A stretch of 64,000 bases of DNA from Haberlea rhodopensis (GCA_907163345.1 CAJQUN010000032.1:1712424-1776423), one strand, 5' to 3'. Shown: positions 31,751 through 44,682, numbered from the stretch's first letter. Program-made: numbers and translations. The notes: generated by a model from the letters alone, not told the origin.

Positions 31751-32601
31751 TGATGATATCCCTAGCTCTGGAGGCCCAGTAGGTTTTAGGGATCCGAACT
31801 TTATTTGGGCCCGATCAGTGGGGGACCCGTTTACAGCCCAACAAGGGAAGTCGTTAGGGCGGATACCGTGTTGTCCTCTCCTAGCTCGCCGCCCGAGCCG
31901 AGTTGATTCCGGGCACGACCACCTCTGGCTAGCTGCCGTGGTCTTTTCCGAGCAGGGCCCTATTACGCGCTCCTTGGCCACAATCCTCGGGGCATCCTCC
32001 GAGCTGAGGTGGGGAAGGTACGGCAAGAGGTCGAGACGGGCAGCCATTGGCCAGGGCAGCCGAGCTGAGGCGAGAAGTTATGTCAATAGGTCGGGACGGT
32101 CCGTCATCGGCCAGGTCAGCCGAGCTGAGGCCGAGAGGGTCACTGACACACCTATGGTGGTCCTGTATACCAAGACTGGGATTACAGGAGTCGGACACCT
32201 ACTAAAGCAAAGGCTAGGCCTACTAACCAATCAAAGGATGGTCAAGCACTGTGAGTACGAAAAGCATATTCCCGGATGCAGAGAATCGCAAAAGCAGAAA
32301 GGTCGTACGAGGTAGGTAACAGATGTAGGTGGTCCCCAGTCTGGTTCTCCCCCCCAGCTTCAGACATTGTCTCCAAAGTCCCCGGCAGGGCGGGACCATT
32401 GGCTATCCTCCCCCTATAAAAAGGACAATTGTTGGCAAGAAGAGGGGCTCTCTCTCTGAAGAAACCAGTCTGATCATCGAAGATTTTTAACCAGTTAAGA
32501 ATCTTCCCGGACTCCGGCCTAACCTGTGATTCCACGAAATAGCTTATCCCCACCCCTATAAATTCATTTGTTATCAAAGCGAACCAAAAAAAGAGGTAAC
32601 A
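31751..32601 (+). repeat. 3' LTR of the antisense-ORF element
   Basis: 851 bp, starting TGATGATATCCC and ending GAGGTAACA. It keeps three bases (TGA) missing at the start of the left LTR and has only about five CT units. TATAAAAA is at 32415-32422. Confidence 0.9.
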
Positions 32602-32606
32602 CTTAC

Positions 32607-33068
32607 AAATATTATTGAACAAAACACGTAAACTGCTGGAATGCTATGAGATAAGAGAATACTTGAAAATAATAAGAGAAAAAGCAAAGATGCTCAATTT
32701 ATAGGAGCTAAGTTATGAGAAAAACGTGTAAACATTCAATGACCATTTACCATTAAACACGGTTGGTGTTGAAACAGTCAACACTTTTCACAATTGCAAA
32801 AATTTATCCATCATCTGCACTTTTATGAGTACGTATCAGAAAATTAAGGGAAATGCACATGATAAATCATATCAGAAAGATGAAGAAGATCAAAGGGACG
32901 AGCAAAACATACACACGTACTAGGAAGAAAGGGAAACATGTGATTGTCTCACTTACACCAGCAAAGGAAATATGATATTTAGTTAGGGAACATATTCGTG
33001 TACTATACGCATTTACTCTTTTTATTTTATTCAGTTTTGCAAATATAGATAAATATAGGATTGGACTG
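32607..33068. other. AT-rich stretch between elements
   Basis: No gene or repeat boundary recognised. Confidence 0.5.
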
Positions 33069-33584
33069 ATGTATAGTATAATTTTTCATTCCATTTTCAT
33101 CTTTCATCAATACAGAAAATTCCCCGCATACCTTCTTCCTTATTTTCCACTGTTTCATTGCTCATCAATGGGGTTTCCTTCTTGGCATGTTATTTCTAAA
33201 TTGGTACCAAAGTCTATGCATATGCATTCAATTCTCATCTCTTTAATTCTTTTTCCCGTTTATTTTTCCCTTTATCGATCATCCCCTTCAAAGACCGCTC
33301 ATCATCTCCATCACAAAATTCAAATTCTAAGATCTATAGCAAACTCGCTGAGAGCTACCAGTGACACCATCAATACAGTAGTCATCACACCTTCACTAAC
33401 AGGACCGAATTATATCACTTGACATCGAGCTTTAACCCTTGCAGTCTCGATTAAAAACAAGCTTCGCTTCCTGGATGGAAGCATTATCACTCCTGAATTG
33501 GCAGATCTTCTGTACATCCCCTGGGTGCGATGCAACAATCTTCTTCTTTCATGGATACTTAATTCGGTCTCAAAAGAAATAGCA
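33069..33584 (+). pseudogene. Copia gag, left part (interrupted by the Athila-like element)
   Basis: An open frame from 33069 leads into the plant Copia gag N-terminal domain: SLTGPNYIT, a TGA where Trp is expected (33421), then LAVSIKNKLRFLDGS and NNLLLSWILNSVSKEIA. The reading stops at the insertion point, and the matching right part starts at 49116. The upstream LTR of this Copia copy was not found. Confidence 0.8.
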
Positions 33585-34980
33585 AAATAGATACATTTAT
33601 TGCGTTTAATTGCCTACGATTTGGTATGTTTTGATACACAAGCTACATAATCGTATATTTATGTAAATGTAAGTGGAATCGAAGAAGTTGACCTAACAAG
33701 GGCGAGTAAGGATTAAGAAATGCATTGGAGTCGACAAATGATCAAAGTGGACCAAGAAAATGCATAAAAGTGGACCAAGAGTAGCGATTGATGGCTGAAA
33801 ATCCACAGATCGATCGAGCCTGACAGAAGTTTTACGCAACAAAAAAATCATTCCAGCGATCGATCGACAGTTTTCAGCGATCGATCGGGAGCCCGGAAAT
33901 TTTGAAGAAAAAAAAGACTAGCGATCGACCGGCGAGTTCCAGCGGTCGATCGGTCGAAGAGTCCGAAACCAACATGGAAACATGATTTCTTTCCATCCTA
34001 CATGGATTCTATCACACCTACTTGCCTCCCTATATATAATACTCAAAAATCAGACCTTAGAAGCATCTAGGTAGAGTAGGTAGAATAATTTAGACTAGTT
34101 TATATAATTTCTCTTTCAATTTTTTTGAAGAACGCTACTAAGATCAACATGAAGGCGGGACTGACGACCTCGGCGGAGTGGCGATCGGATTAATATTTCT
34201 TTCTTTGCTTTTATTTTATTGTTTTTCATAGTTATGATTAGCTAGTTTTTAATTCTTAGTTGAGGAAGACGATACCTTGTATTTATTTATCTTGGGGGAG
34301 ATTCTTGCGTTTTTAGTTATCAATTTTCAATGATTCAGATTTTGATGATATGATTTGTGTTTATTTATTGGATTGACAACCTAATAACTTGCATATAATC
34401 TAATGCTAAATTTGATAATTGTTTGATTAATCGAATTTGCGAAGCAACTAAGATTGATAATTGCCTGCTGCTGGTGTTATTAAAATCTTAGAAAAATAAT
34501 TGACTAAATTTATATAAACCACGTGTGATTATATTATTTAGATTCATCACTCACTGGTTTTGAATGGTATCATGATTTTGATCTTGATTAAGCATATAGA
34601 GATTGATTGATTGATGAAAGTTAAATTAGAACGCTTGGACTAATTGACTATGAAAAAGGTGAGGGAGGAATTAGATTCCAATTGATGAATATTCAAATAA
34701 AATTGAGTCTTTTGTGAATCGATGAAATAGATGATAATATCCAAGGTAGAGTCGACCGACACCAATAATCGCTTTCATTATTGTAATCTTTGTTTTTAAT
34801 TTTAATTAGTATAATTCACTCACAAAACCCATTGTTACTTTATTGTTTTGTTTTTGATTTTATTAACACAAAAAGTCACACCTCCTCGTGGGATCAATCC
34901 ATACTCACGCTACCATATTATTTTTATCAATCTTGAGGATTGAGTGGAGTTAATTTGGGCGTACACGATAAGCGCTACCA
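33585..34980 (+). repeat. 5' LTR of the Athila-like element
   Basis: It ends CGATAAGCGCTACCA. It contains five copies of a GATCGATCG-like motif at 33808-33952 and a TATATATAAT box at 34030-34039. Confidence 0.9.
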
Positions 34981-35066
34981 AATTTTGGCACCGTTGCCGG
35001 GAAACCTTGTTTATTTTTTGTGTTAAATTTTTTTCTACTATCCTACAGTGCTACTTTGGTCTGTTA

Positions 35067-35908
35067 ATGAGTATATGTGAATCGTCTGATCAAGAAGACA
35101 ACTTTCAATACGACCCTTAGATTGAGAGGACGCTACATAGGAGGAAAAGAGAAGCTAAAAGATTTGAAGAAGAAGAGAGGAGCATGATGATATCCAATCA
35201 AAGCTTGAGACAGTTGGCAAATCATACCTTGGATCAATAGCCTCTCAGCATCACTCTCACTGCTCTTGCAACTAATGTAAATTTCGAGCTTAAATCTGGT
35301 TTAATTCACTTATTGCCTTCCTTTCATGGTCTTGCAGCTGAGAACCCCCATAAACATTTGATGGAATTTCACGTGATGTGCACTACTATGAAGCCGACTG
35401 GCGTAACAGATGAACAAATTAAATTGCGAGCCTTCTCATTCTCCCTAAAGGATGCTGCTGATTGGCTATTCCACCTACCCTCTGGATCTATCACCACGTG
35501 GACTGTTGCAAAGAGTCTTCCTTGAGAAGTACTTTCATGCTTCGAGGGCGACTAACATAAGGAAAGAAATCTATGGAGTAAAGAAATACCATGAGAAGTC
35601 ACTGCACGAGTACTTGGAACGTTTCAAGAAGTTGTGCACAAGCTACCCACAACACCAGATAAGTGAACACATCTTAATTCAATATTTCTATGAAGGTTTA
35701 CTTTCTGCTGACAGGAATCTAGTGGATGCGGCAAGTGAATGAGATTTTATTGACAAGACACCGGAGGAGGCAAGGAACTTGATAGAAAATAGGGCTGCCA
35801 ACTCCCAAACAATTTGGACCTGCTCGACATGGACATACGCCAAGACAAGAGGTAAACATATCTAACCTTGAACAACAGCTGATTGACTAAACCACTCTTG
35901 TGCGTCAT
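35067..35908 (+). pseudogene. Athila-like gag, left part
   Basis: It starts MSICESSDQEDNFQYDP with in-frame stops at about 35,118 and 35,237. The conserved gag core reads HLLPSFHGLAAENPHKHL, LRAFSFSLKDAADWLFHL and YFHASRATNIRKEI. A frame change at about 35,510 joins two segments. It is cut at the GTCAT target site of the nested element. Confidence 0.85.
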
Positions 35909-38338
35909 TGTGATGACCAGAGATTATGGATGTTAATCCCGGAGTGTTAATAACCCATAAAGTTGTTTTACGTGGCGACTTGGAGTTTAATCGCGGTGTT
36001 GGGCCTTCTGGGCTCATTTATTTGGGTAGTTGGGATTGTTGGATCCCGAGGTTGAGATTGTATTCTCATTATGGTGAAAAATCTAAGAGTTGGGTTTTTA
36101 GTGTGACTCGGAATCTCGGGTGCTTTGTGTGGACACCGGTAGGGGGTTTTTGAGTTAGAGAGAGAATTTTTGAAAACAGATGATTTTTAATGAATCATGA
36201 TGTATTTGTGGGGCTTGTTAGTATTTCGGGGTATTTTTGCTATAAATACCAGTTGAACCCGAGATTTTAATTATTGGAAGCCATTTTCCCCACCTTGCCC
36301 GTCTCTCTCTCCTCGCGTCTCTGCACCATTCCCGTCACCCTCGACCCACATAGCTTCAGGCAGTGCGCCCGCCGCCGTCCGGCCGCCATCCGCCGCGTCC
36401 GACCTACCGTTGGCTTCGTCTCGTCCAGGCGCACCTTCCCGTACCAACAATTCGAAATTTCGTCGCGTTTTGGGGTCGGATTTTGCAGAAGACGCAGACG
36501 CCCAAAATTTAGGGTTCTTCGATTTCGAACATTTTCCTTCGATTTTCGATTGGGTAACCTCCCTTACCCCTTTTTCGTCATTATTGTGTAATTCCCTGCC
36601 ATTTTTGTGTTCAATTTGTTCGAATTCTTGCTGTTGGCGTGAGTTGGTTCGAATTTATGCTGTTTGCGTGGGTTAGGGTTCGAAAATTGGGGTTTTTGGC
36701 AAGGAGTGATGATTCTTGCTATTGATCGATTAATTCATGTTTTAGATGATTTATGGTGCTTAGTTTGGGTTCGATTTGTGTTGTGAAGGTTCGAAATTTG
36801 TGGGGAGTTCTTGAGCAATTTTCGATAATGGTTAATTGTCGTGTGTTGACAATATTTTTGAGGGTTATGGGTGTGCTTGAGCATGGGTTGCATGTTCGTA
36901 AATAATTGTGAATTATTTATCAGTGTTAGCACATCGTTCCTCGGGGCATGGAACTCGAGCAAGGTTTGGCTCGGACTTCGGAAATTTAAGGTACGTGCGA
37001 CGTACGAGCATTACATTATATGAGAGCATTTGTGAAATGCATAATGTATTTTGATTGCATCGATGGTTGTGCGTATGGTTATATATATGTGTTGATATAG
37101 TTATGGAACGACCCAACCTTGACATCGCCGCCACAAGCGTGCGTGATACTAGAGTAGTATGACCTTATAAGAGATATGGGGTACTGGGTTTATATGACTA
37201 TTGTAGGGCATTTGAGATGCCTAAGAATGATCGTGGAATCATGTATTCATTATAAGACATGTGAGATGTCTAAGTATAATGGAGAATTTGTAAAATAAAT
37301 GCTAGGCATTTGAGCTATCTGTGATTGGTAGCAAAGTTGAAAATCAGTATTAGATATCGAGATATCTATATTTGTATGTATAATGAATTTGGAATCATTA
37401 AGTATTGATACTTGAGAATCAGGCATGCTATGAGTTAAATCAATGTGTTGATTTACTGATTTTTGAGATTTGATGAGTTTGATGATTGTGAGAACATGGA
37501 CAGTACACGGAATCCCGGATGAGGACGTTGCCATCCAGGGAGTATCATTTAAAATTCATTAGTATTTACTTTTGTTGTAAATTATGAATTTCATTATTGT
37601 GATTATGGGATTTTGTGTATTGGTATGCTCACCCCGTTGGGGGCTGTCTCTGTTGGGGCAGGTGAACAGGTACATCGATGGCTGTGGAGCTGAGCTCGAG
37701 CTGTTGATTGGATGTACTCCCAGGATCGTGGTACCAGGGCTTGATGGAGCACGGTATCGTATAGAGTACTTATATGCACCCGAAGGTTATATACATATTT
37801 ATGATGCTCGCATGTGAGCACGGTTATGCTTGTATATGAGTTGTATATAAAGGCATGAGCCTTTCTGTCTTTCATTCTATGTTGCATGCAATTAAGAGTA
37901 GAATTGCTAATGATATGAGAGTCATGGGTGTATTATGTGGGTGTTGAAACCCATTTATGTTGTCTTATGTGTGGTGTCTTCCCTGGCTGGGAATTTACTT
38001 AGCGTTGCTGTGTTCTGTTGAGTATGTGTTTTCCCTGGCCGGGAACTATATATTGTGATGCGCTTTTATTTCGGGATGGCTCTATTTATGGGGAGACTCT
38101 GCCCAAATTTTTTAAAAGTCTACCATGTGAAAAGTGGTGTAATGGGGATGGAAATGGGCGGAATCTATGAGTCTAATTGTGGGTAGAGATGATCTTAATG
38201 TTGAATATTAAGGAAATTTTGTAATTGCCATTCAATGGTAAAGTATCATCTGTGTTTCCCGATTGGATATATTGAAAGCATGTACCACACATAATGATTA
38301 ATACACTAATCAAGGGTTAAGGGCTTGGGGTCCTTACA
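35909..38338 (+). repeat. 5' LTR of the LARD-like element
   Basis: 2,430 bp. A TATAAATA box at 36241-36248 is followed by a GC-rich transcribed region (36,280-36,500), giving a clear U3/R layout. Its short open frames have no recognisable product. Confidence 0.93.
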
Positions 38339-41300
38339 TTAGTGGTATCAGAGCAGTGGTTAGCTCTTTGGGGCTGTTAAGGGCCTAGGAAGTTATTGAT
38401 AGCACTTATGCATGATGACATTAATATTGTATGACACAACTAGTTGTTTATGTATTTTTATGATATGAAAAGTGGTGCTGCTAATCATTGTGGTTGCAGG
38501 AATCGTGTAGAATGTGATGGGATGGCATTAATGGTGATGTCTAGCCCTTCATGTATTATGTGTTAAGGGATCTGATTTTGTAGGAAAATCAGGAAAGGTG
38601 AGACGTACGGGCTTCGGACGGTAAAACGTGTTACACCTTTGATTATGTATATCATGGATAGTGAACCCTTACATGTGATGGTATATGTGAAATGATAGTG
38701 ATATATATTGTGATAATGGAATCAACTGTTGTGCTTCATTATTGTGGTAGAATTGATGAATGTTCCGGTAGCCTTTATCTCCGAGCGAGGGAGGTACTTG
38801 CCGCTGTCATGACCAAGCGAGGTAACATGCCGCTGTCATTGTCGAAGCGAGGGGTCCTAAAATTCCGCTGTTGTATTTGGACCGGAACAGTCACAATTCT
38901 AGTGATTAATGTGGAATATTGTGGTTATAACTGGAACGTGATATCGATCATTACATTGTGAACTGTGGTATTAACCTGGATGCAGGTACATGGAGCTAGT
39001 GGAGGTTCCGGTAGTTGTTATATTCGAGCAAGGGAGGTACTTGCCGCTGTCATATGAAGCGATGGTAATATGATATTTGCCGCTGTCATGTCTAAGCGAG
39101 GTAACATGCCGCTGTCATTGTCGAAGCGAGGGATATCATATGATGCCGCTATATGTCGAAGCGAGGGGTCCTAAAATTCCGCTGCTATAACAAGACCGGA
39201 ACAACCACATTATCGATATTGATAGCGATGTTTCATTCCGCTATGTTGGTTGGCGATGGTTAATGCCGCCAAGTGTATTAATAGCGATGTCTCATTCCGC
39301 TATGTTGGTTGGCGATGGTTCATGCCGCCAAGTGTATTGATAGCGATGTCTCATTCCGCTATATTGATTGGCGATGGTTCTTGCCGCCGGATATATTGAT
39401 AGCGATGTCTCATTCCGCTATATTGATTGGCGATGGTTCTTGCCGCCGGATATATTGATAGCGATGGTTCATTCCGCTATATTGATTGGCGATGATTCTT
39501 GCCGCCGGATATATTCATAGCGATGGTTCGTTCCGCTATTCCATTGGCGATGACTTATGCCGCCGGGTGTTCATAGCGATGGTACATTCCGCTACATCTA
39601 TGGCGATGGTTCATGCCGCCAGATGTCTATAGCGATGTGTTATGCCGCTGACTCTATGACGAGGGATTATGCCCCTGATTCTATAGCGACGAGTTATGCC
39701 GCTATGTACATGACGCTGGATTACGCCACCTATGAGCGATGGGTGCTGATTGCGTACCACTGTTGGATGACGGAGACAGGTATGCCGCTATATTGTTAGC
39801 AATGAAGTACGGCATATTACTGTTTATTTAGCACTATTGTGGATATCATGTGTTGATTTACTTATGCTGTCATGTGTTTGACGATGAGATTATAGACGTC
39901 GTGTATCGACATATACTGTCACGAGTCGACAATATTATTATATTATTTCAAAGTCATATGTTGACAGGTACCGTCACGGGATGACAATGACATAGTGGAT
40001 GTTCTATGTAGACCTGTAGCGTCGTTTTGATGATTAATACATTTATGTTATGTATTAGGTTGTATGGTTTGAGTGCCGATGATGAGCACATGGTAGAGTC
40101 TGGGTCACTAGTTGACGAGACCTTTTGCCGAGCAGGTTTGCTCGGTGGAGTATTGGATGTATTGTACCGGTAAATGTACCACATCATGTTATAGAGTTAA
40201 ATAATTGTCGAGCGATGATACCCTTGGGTATGCTCGTTGGTTTGGCTAGGGCCAAGTGATTGGTGGTGAGAGTAGTCATTGAGGAAACTACTCGCTTGTG
40301 TTGTGATGTAGGGTAGACATGGTTGCACCCACCCTGAGGGTGTGGGATAAATCTTATTGGATTATGATTGCATCATAAGTGAGCAAGGACACCAGGTTGT
40401 CCATTGTGCTTGGTATTTTAGAGATATGTTGGGCGATGACCCATTACTCTAACGGTTGTACGGTATGGCATACCGAGATGGAACATATGGTTTGTTGGTG
40501 GGCTTGATATGAGCTTATGGAGACAGCGCTTTGCTAGCCAGATATTGGGGGAAAGATATAGTGTGCTTGTTGGAGCCATGATACTACACGTTGGAACCGA
40601 GTTGGTGAATCGTATGATGATACGATGAAGACTTTTGGCTGGCTTTTGATTGTCCCTTTGTAGCATGATGTTCGAGGCATGTGACACCCCGAACGTTTAT
40701 ACGTCTATTGTTTTGAGAGACTTGTCTGGGACAGCTCATAATGTTGAAGTACCAACAAGAGAGTCATCAAGTCGTTGTTGACTCGATCTGGGAATCCGTG
40801 TACTTGGGATGCAATGGGTGTTATTGTATCCAGTTTTTTTCCGAACGGTGGTTCGAGACTAGTGGATCTCGAGTTCGATAGCACTTCCCTTGTGGGGAAG
40901 GAGGTAGTATGATACCTATTTGGGGAATCTTTGAAGGATTCGGTAAGTTGGTACGTGTGGTGTTGATTTTGGGAATCACGCCGTGTTGTTGATCGTCGAT
41001 TATCATTCTCCACTGCATGGGAATGACTCAGAATTGACAATTGTGTTTGGGGCTTTGGGGTATGTTGTAGATACCCGAGCCAAGTGCATTGAGTATGCAT
41101 GTGATGTCCGTGCCTAGGCAGATATACCGGTGAGTATACGGATGCCAGTTATTGATTTCCTTTTGTCAAGCATGGAGTTATACTATTTTTTTTGGATGGT
41201 TAAATCTCTGATGAGAGATATGGAACACCTTGAGATTGGGAATCTCCATGGCACGATAATTATGAGAAACAATCGTGGAGTTAGTTGACTCCCTTTGAGG

Positions 41301-42254
41301 AGGGATTATCTTGTGAGGGTTGAGGTGTTTCCTTGTTGGTGTTTCCCTTCGAATTATGCGATAGCCTTCCCAAGTTTGGATTGTTAAATCCTAGGATTAT
41401 CAAGGGATGGCAGGAATTCGGATTGGTTGGGTGTAGCTGTCGACACAAGCTTTGAGGATGCCATGGGTTTATTGCATGTCCTTTCAGAATTTGAACTCTG
41501 TGGAGTCTCGATGGTTTATTTATGATCAGGATGTGATCCTTGGAATATCCGGAGGTGGACATCTTGTGAGATGTCTTTTGTGTGAATCTGTGGCCTTGAG
41601 TTGCCCAAATTGAGTTGCAATGATGCGACTGCTCATTTGATGGAGGAGGTTTGGAAGTGGAGACCAGGTTTGGTATGTGTACATCGTGGTATACTAGTGT
41701 TTTCCTCGTAATGATGTGTATTAGACATCGTGAGTCATAATAAAGATGTCATTGGATGATATCTACGATAGAATCGGGAGCGATTGGAATCCTTGCAGTT
41801 TCAGTTGACTAACTGCTTTTGGATTGTTAGCGTTGAGTTGTACTGACGCTCTTTGACGTTATAATGGATTTGGAAGTCTATTCCACTCCAGAGTTTGACA
41901 CCAGGTCAACGTTCTCACGGTTGAGGTGTCATTCAGGATGCGTTCTTACTAGTTGTATTAGAACTAAGGATGACTGTCCGATCTACGATCGTAAGTATTG
42001 GTTGTTTTGCAGTCATGAGGGACTGACTTTTGGGATGGACCGCATCGAGGTACGTTTTGCCTCTTGGGTGATATGTTGGTTTTGGTATGTCGCTCTGTTT
42101 CAGAGTTTGATGTGAGGTAAGTATCCCACGTTTATTAAGACGATTCTGATATGGTCAGGAATCGAGGTTATGGCTTCATGTTGTTGTGTAGCCTGGGTGT
42201 TACGTATTACATCGGTGCTAATTTCCAGGACGAAATTCTTTTAGTGGGGGATAT
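38339..42254 (+). other. Non-coding interior of the LARD-like element
   Basis: 3.9 kb. It begins with the primer-binding site. Degenerate 30-bp repeats span 38,760-39,800 (separate entry). From about 40,000 to 42,250 it is unique sequence with no recognisable protein on either strand. Confidence 0.75.
38760..39800. repeat. Minisatellite with ~59-bp unit (two ~30-bp halves)
   Basis: From 39223 the word TAGCGATG recurs at 39223, 39282, 39341, 39400, 39459, 39518, 39574 and 39630 (59-bp steps, then 56). Each unit has two halves of the form RGCGATG...ATTCCGCT and GGCGATGGTTC...GCCGCC. Upstream, 38,760-39,190 holds more diverged 30-bp units (AGCGAGG...TGCCGCTGTCAT), themselves present as two larger copies. 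Confidence 0.93.
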
Positions 42255-44682
42255 TGTGATGACCAGAGATTATGGATGTTAATCCCGGAGTGTTAATAAC
42301 CCATAAAGTTGTTTTACGTGGCGACTTGGAGTTTAATCGCGGTGTTGGGCCTTCTGGGCTCATTTATTTGGTAGTTGGGATTGTTGGATCCCGAGGTTGA
42401 GATTGTATTCTCATTACGGTGAAAAATCTAAGAGTTGGGTTTTTAGTGTGACTCGGAATCTCGGGTGCTTTGTGTGGACACCGGTAGGGGGTTTTTGAGT
42501 TAGAGAGAGAATTTTTGAAAACAGATGATTTTTAATGAATCATGATGTATTTGTGGGGCTATTAGTATTTCGGGGTATTTTTGCTATAAATACCAGTTGA
42601 ACCCGAGATTTTAATTATTGGAAGCCATTTTCCCCACCTTGCCCGTCTCTCTCTCCTCGCGTCTCTGCACCATTCCCGTCACCCTCGACCCACGCAGCTT
42701 CAGGCCGTGCGCCCGCCGCCGTCCGGCCGCCATCCACCGCGTCCGACCTACCGTTGGCTTCGTCTCGTCCAGGCGCACCTTCCCGTACCAACAATTTGAA
42801 ATTTCGTCGCGTTTTGGGGTTGGATTTTGCAGAAGACGCAGACGCCCAAAATTTAGGGTTCTTCGATTTCGAACATTTTCCTTCCGATTTTCGATTGGGT
42901 AACCTCCCTTACCCCTTTTTCGTCGTTATTGTGTAATTCCCTGCCATTTTTGTGTTCAATTTGTTCGAATTCTTGCTGTTGGCGTGATTTGGTTCGAATT
43001 TATGCTGTTTGCGTGGGTTAGGGTTCGAAAATTGGGGTTTTTGGCAAGGAGTGATGATTCTTGCTATTGATCGATTAATTCATGTTTTAGATGATTTATG
43101 GTGCTTAGTTTGGGTTCGATTTGTGTTGTAAAGGTTCGAAATTTGTGGGGAGTTCTTGAGCAATTTTCGATAATGGTTAATTGTCGTGTGTTGACAATAT
43201 TTTTGAGGGTTATGGGTGTGCTTGAGCATGGATTGCATGTTCGTAAATAATTGTGAATTATTTATCGTGTTAGCACATCGTTCCTCGGGGCATGGAACTC
43301 GAGCAAGGTTTGGCTCGGACTTCGGAAATTTAAGGTACGTGCTACGTACGAGCATTACTTTATATGAGAGCATTTGTGAAATGCATAATGTATTTTGATT
43401 GCATCGATGGTTGTGCGTATGGTTATATATATGTGTTGATATAGTTATGGAACGACCCAACCTTGACATCGCCGCCACAAGCGTGCGTGATACTAGAGTA
43501 GTATGACCTTATAAGAGATATGGGGTACTGGGTTTATATGACTATTGTAGGGCATTTGAGATGCCTAAGAATGATCGTGGAATCATGTATTCATTATAAG
43601 ACATGTGAGATGTCTAAGTATAATGGAGAATTTGTAAAATAAATGCTAGGCATTTGAGCTATCTGTGATTGGTAGCAAAGTTGAAAATCAGTATTAGATA
43701 TCGAGATATCTATATTTGTATGTATAATGAATTTGGAATCATTAAGTATTGATACTTGAGAATCAGGCATGCTATGAGTTAAATCAATGTGTTGATTTAC
43801 TGATTTTTGAGATTTGATGAGTTTGATGATTGTGAGAACAAGGACAGTACACGGAATCCCGGATGAGGACGTTGCCATCCAGGGAGTATCATTTAAAATT
43901 CATTAGTATTTACTTTTGTTGTAAATTATGAATTTCATTATTGTGATTATGGGATTTTGTGTATTGGTATGCTCACCCCGTTGGGGGCTGTCTCTGTTGG
44001 GGCAGGTGAACAGGTACATCGATGGCTGTGGAGCTGAGCTCGAGCTGTTGATTGGATGTACTCCCAGGATCGTGGTACCAGGGCTTGATGGAGCACGGTA
44101 TCGTATAGAGTACTTATATGCACCCGAAGGTTATATACATATTTATGATGCTCGCATGTGAGCACGGTTATGCTTGTATATGAGTTGTATATAAAGGCAT
44201 GAGCCTTTCTGTCTTTCATTCTATGTTGCATGCAATTAAGAGTAGAATTGCTAATGATATGAGAGTCATGGGTGTATTATGTGGGTGTTGAAACCCATTT
44301 ATGTTGTCTTATGTGTGGTGTCTTCCCTGGCTGGGAATTTACTTAGCGTTGCTGTGTTCTGTTGAGTATGTGTTTTCCCTGGCCGGGAACTATATATTGT
44401 GATGCCCTTTTATTTCGGGATGGCTCTATTTATGGGGAGACTCTGCCCAAATTTTTTAAAAGTCTACCATGTGAAAAGTGGTGTAATGGGGATGGAAATG
44501 AGCGGAATCTATGAGTCTAATTGTGGGTAGAGATGATCTTAATGTTGAATATTAAGGAAATTTTGTAATTGCCATTCAATGGTAAAGTATCATCTGTGTT
44601 TCCCGATTGGATATATTGAAAGCATGTACCACACATAATGATTAATACACTAATCAAGGGTTAAGGGCTTGGGGTCCTTACA
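42255..44682 (+). repeat. 3' LTR of the LARD-like element
   Basis: 2,428 bp, nearly identical to the left LTR. The TATAAATA box is at 42585-42592. Confidence 0.93.

Larger units (their letters stand above)
29633..32606 (+). mobile_element. Gypsy-related LTR element carrying only an antisense ORF
   Basis: The element is 29638-32601, flanked by a 5-bp duplication CTTAC (29633-29637 and 32602-32606). The LTRs are about 850-860 bp. Plus orientation is supported by a G7A polypurine tract (31740-31747) three bases before the right LTR and by a TATA box about 660 bp into each LTR. The 1.25 kb interior has no gag, protease, RT or integrase and no clear primer-binding site. Its only coding content is a minus-strand ORF, a known trait of Tat/Ogre-type Gypsy elements. 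It looks like an internally deleted derivative. Confidence 0.85.

Noticed and set aside
36274..36591. 105-residue open frame in the LARD LTR, repeated at 42618-42902
   Set aside because: It is Arg/Pro-rich because of local GC content, lies in an LTR just after the TATA box, and its end differs between the two LTR copies through an indel.
37584..37887. Open frames on both strands in the LARD LTR, identical in the other LTR at 43928-44231
   Set aside because: Identity follows from LTR duplication and gives no evidence of coding.
39223..39690. Regular repeats with constant spacing, superficially like a CRISPR array
   Set aside because: The whole 59-bp unit repeats, with no unique spacers, and it lies in a plant retrotransposon.
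40000..42250. Possible decayed coding region in the second half of the LARD interior
   Set aside because: No frame on either strand gave recognisable gag, protease, RT or integrase motifs.
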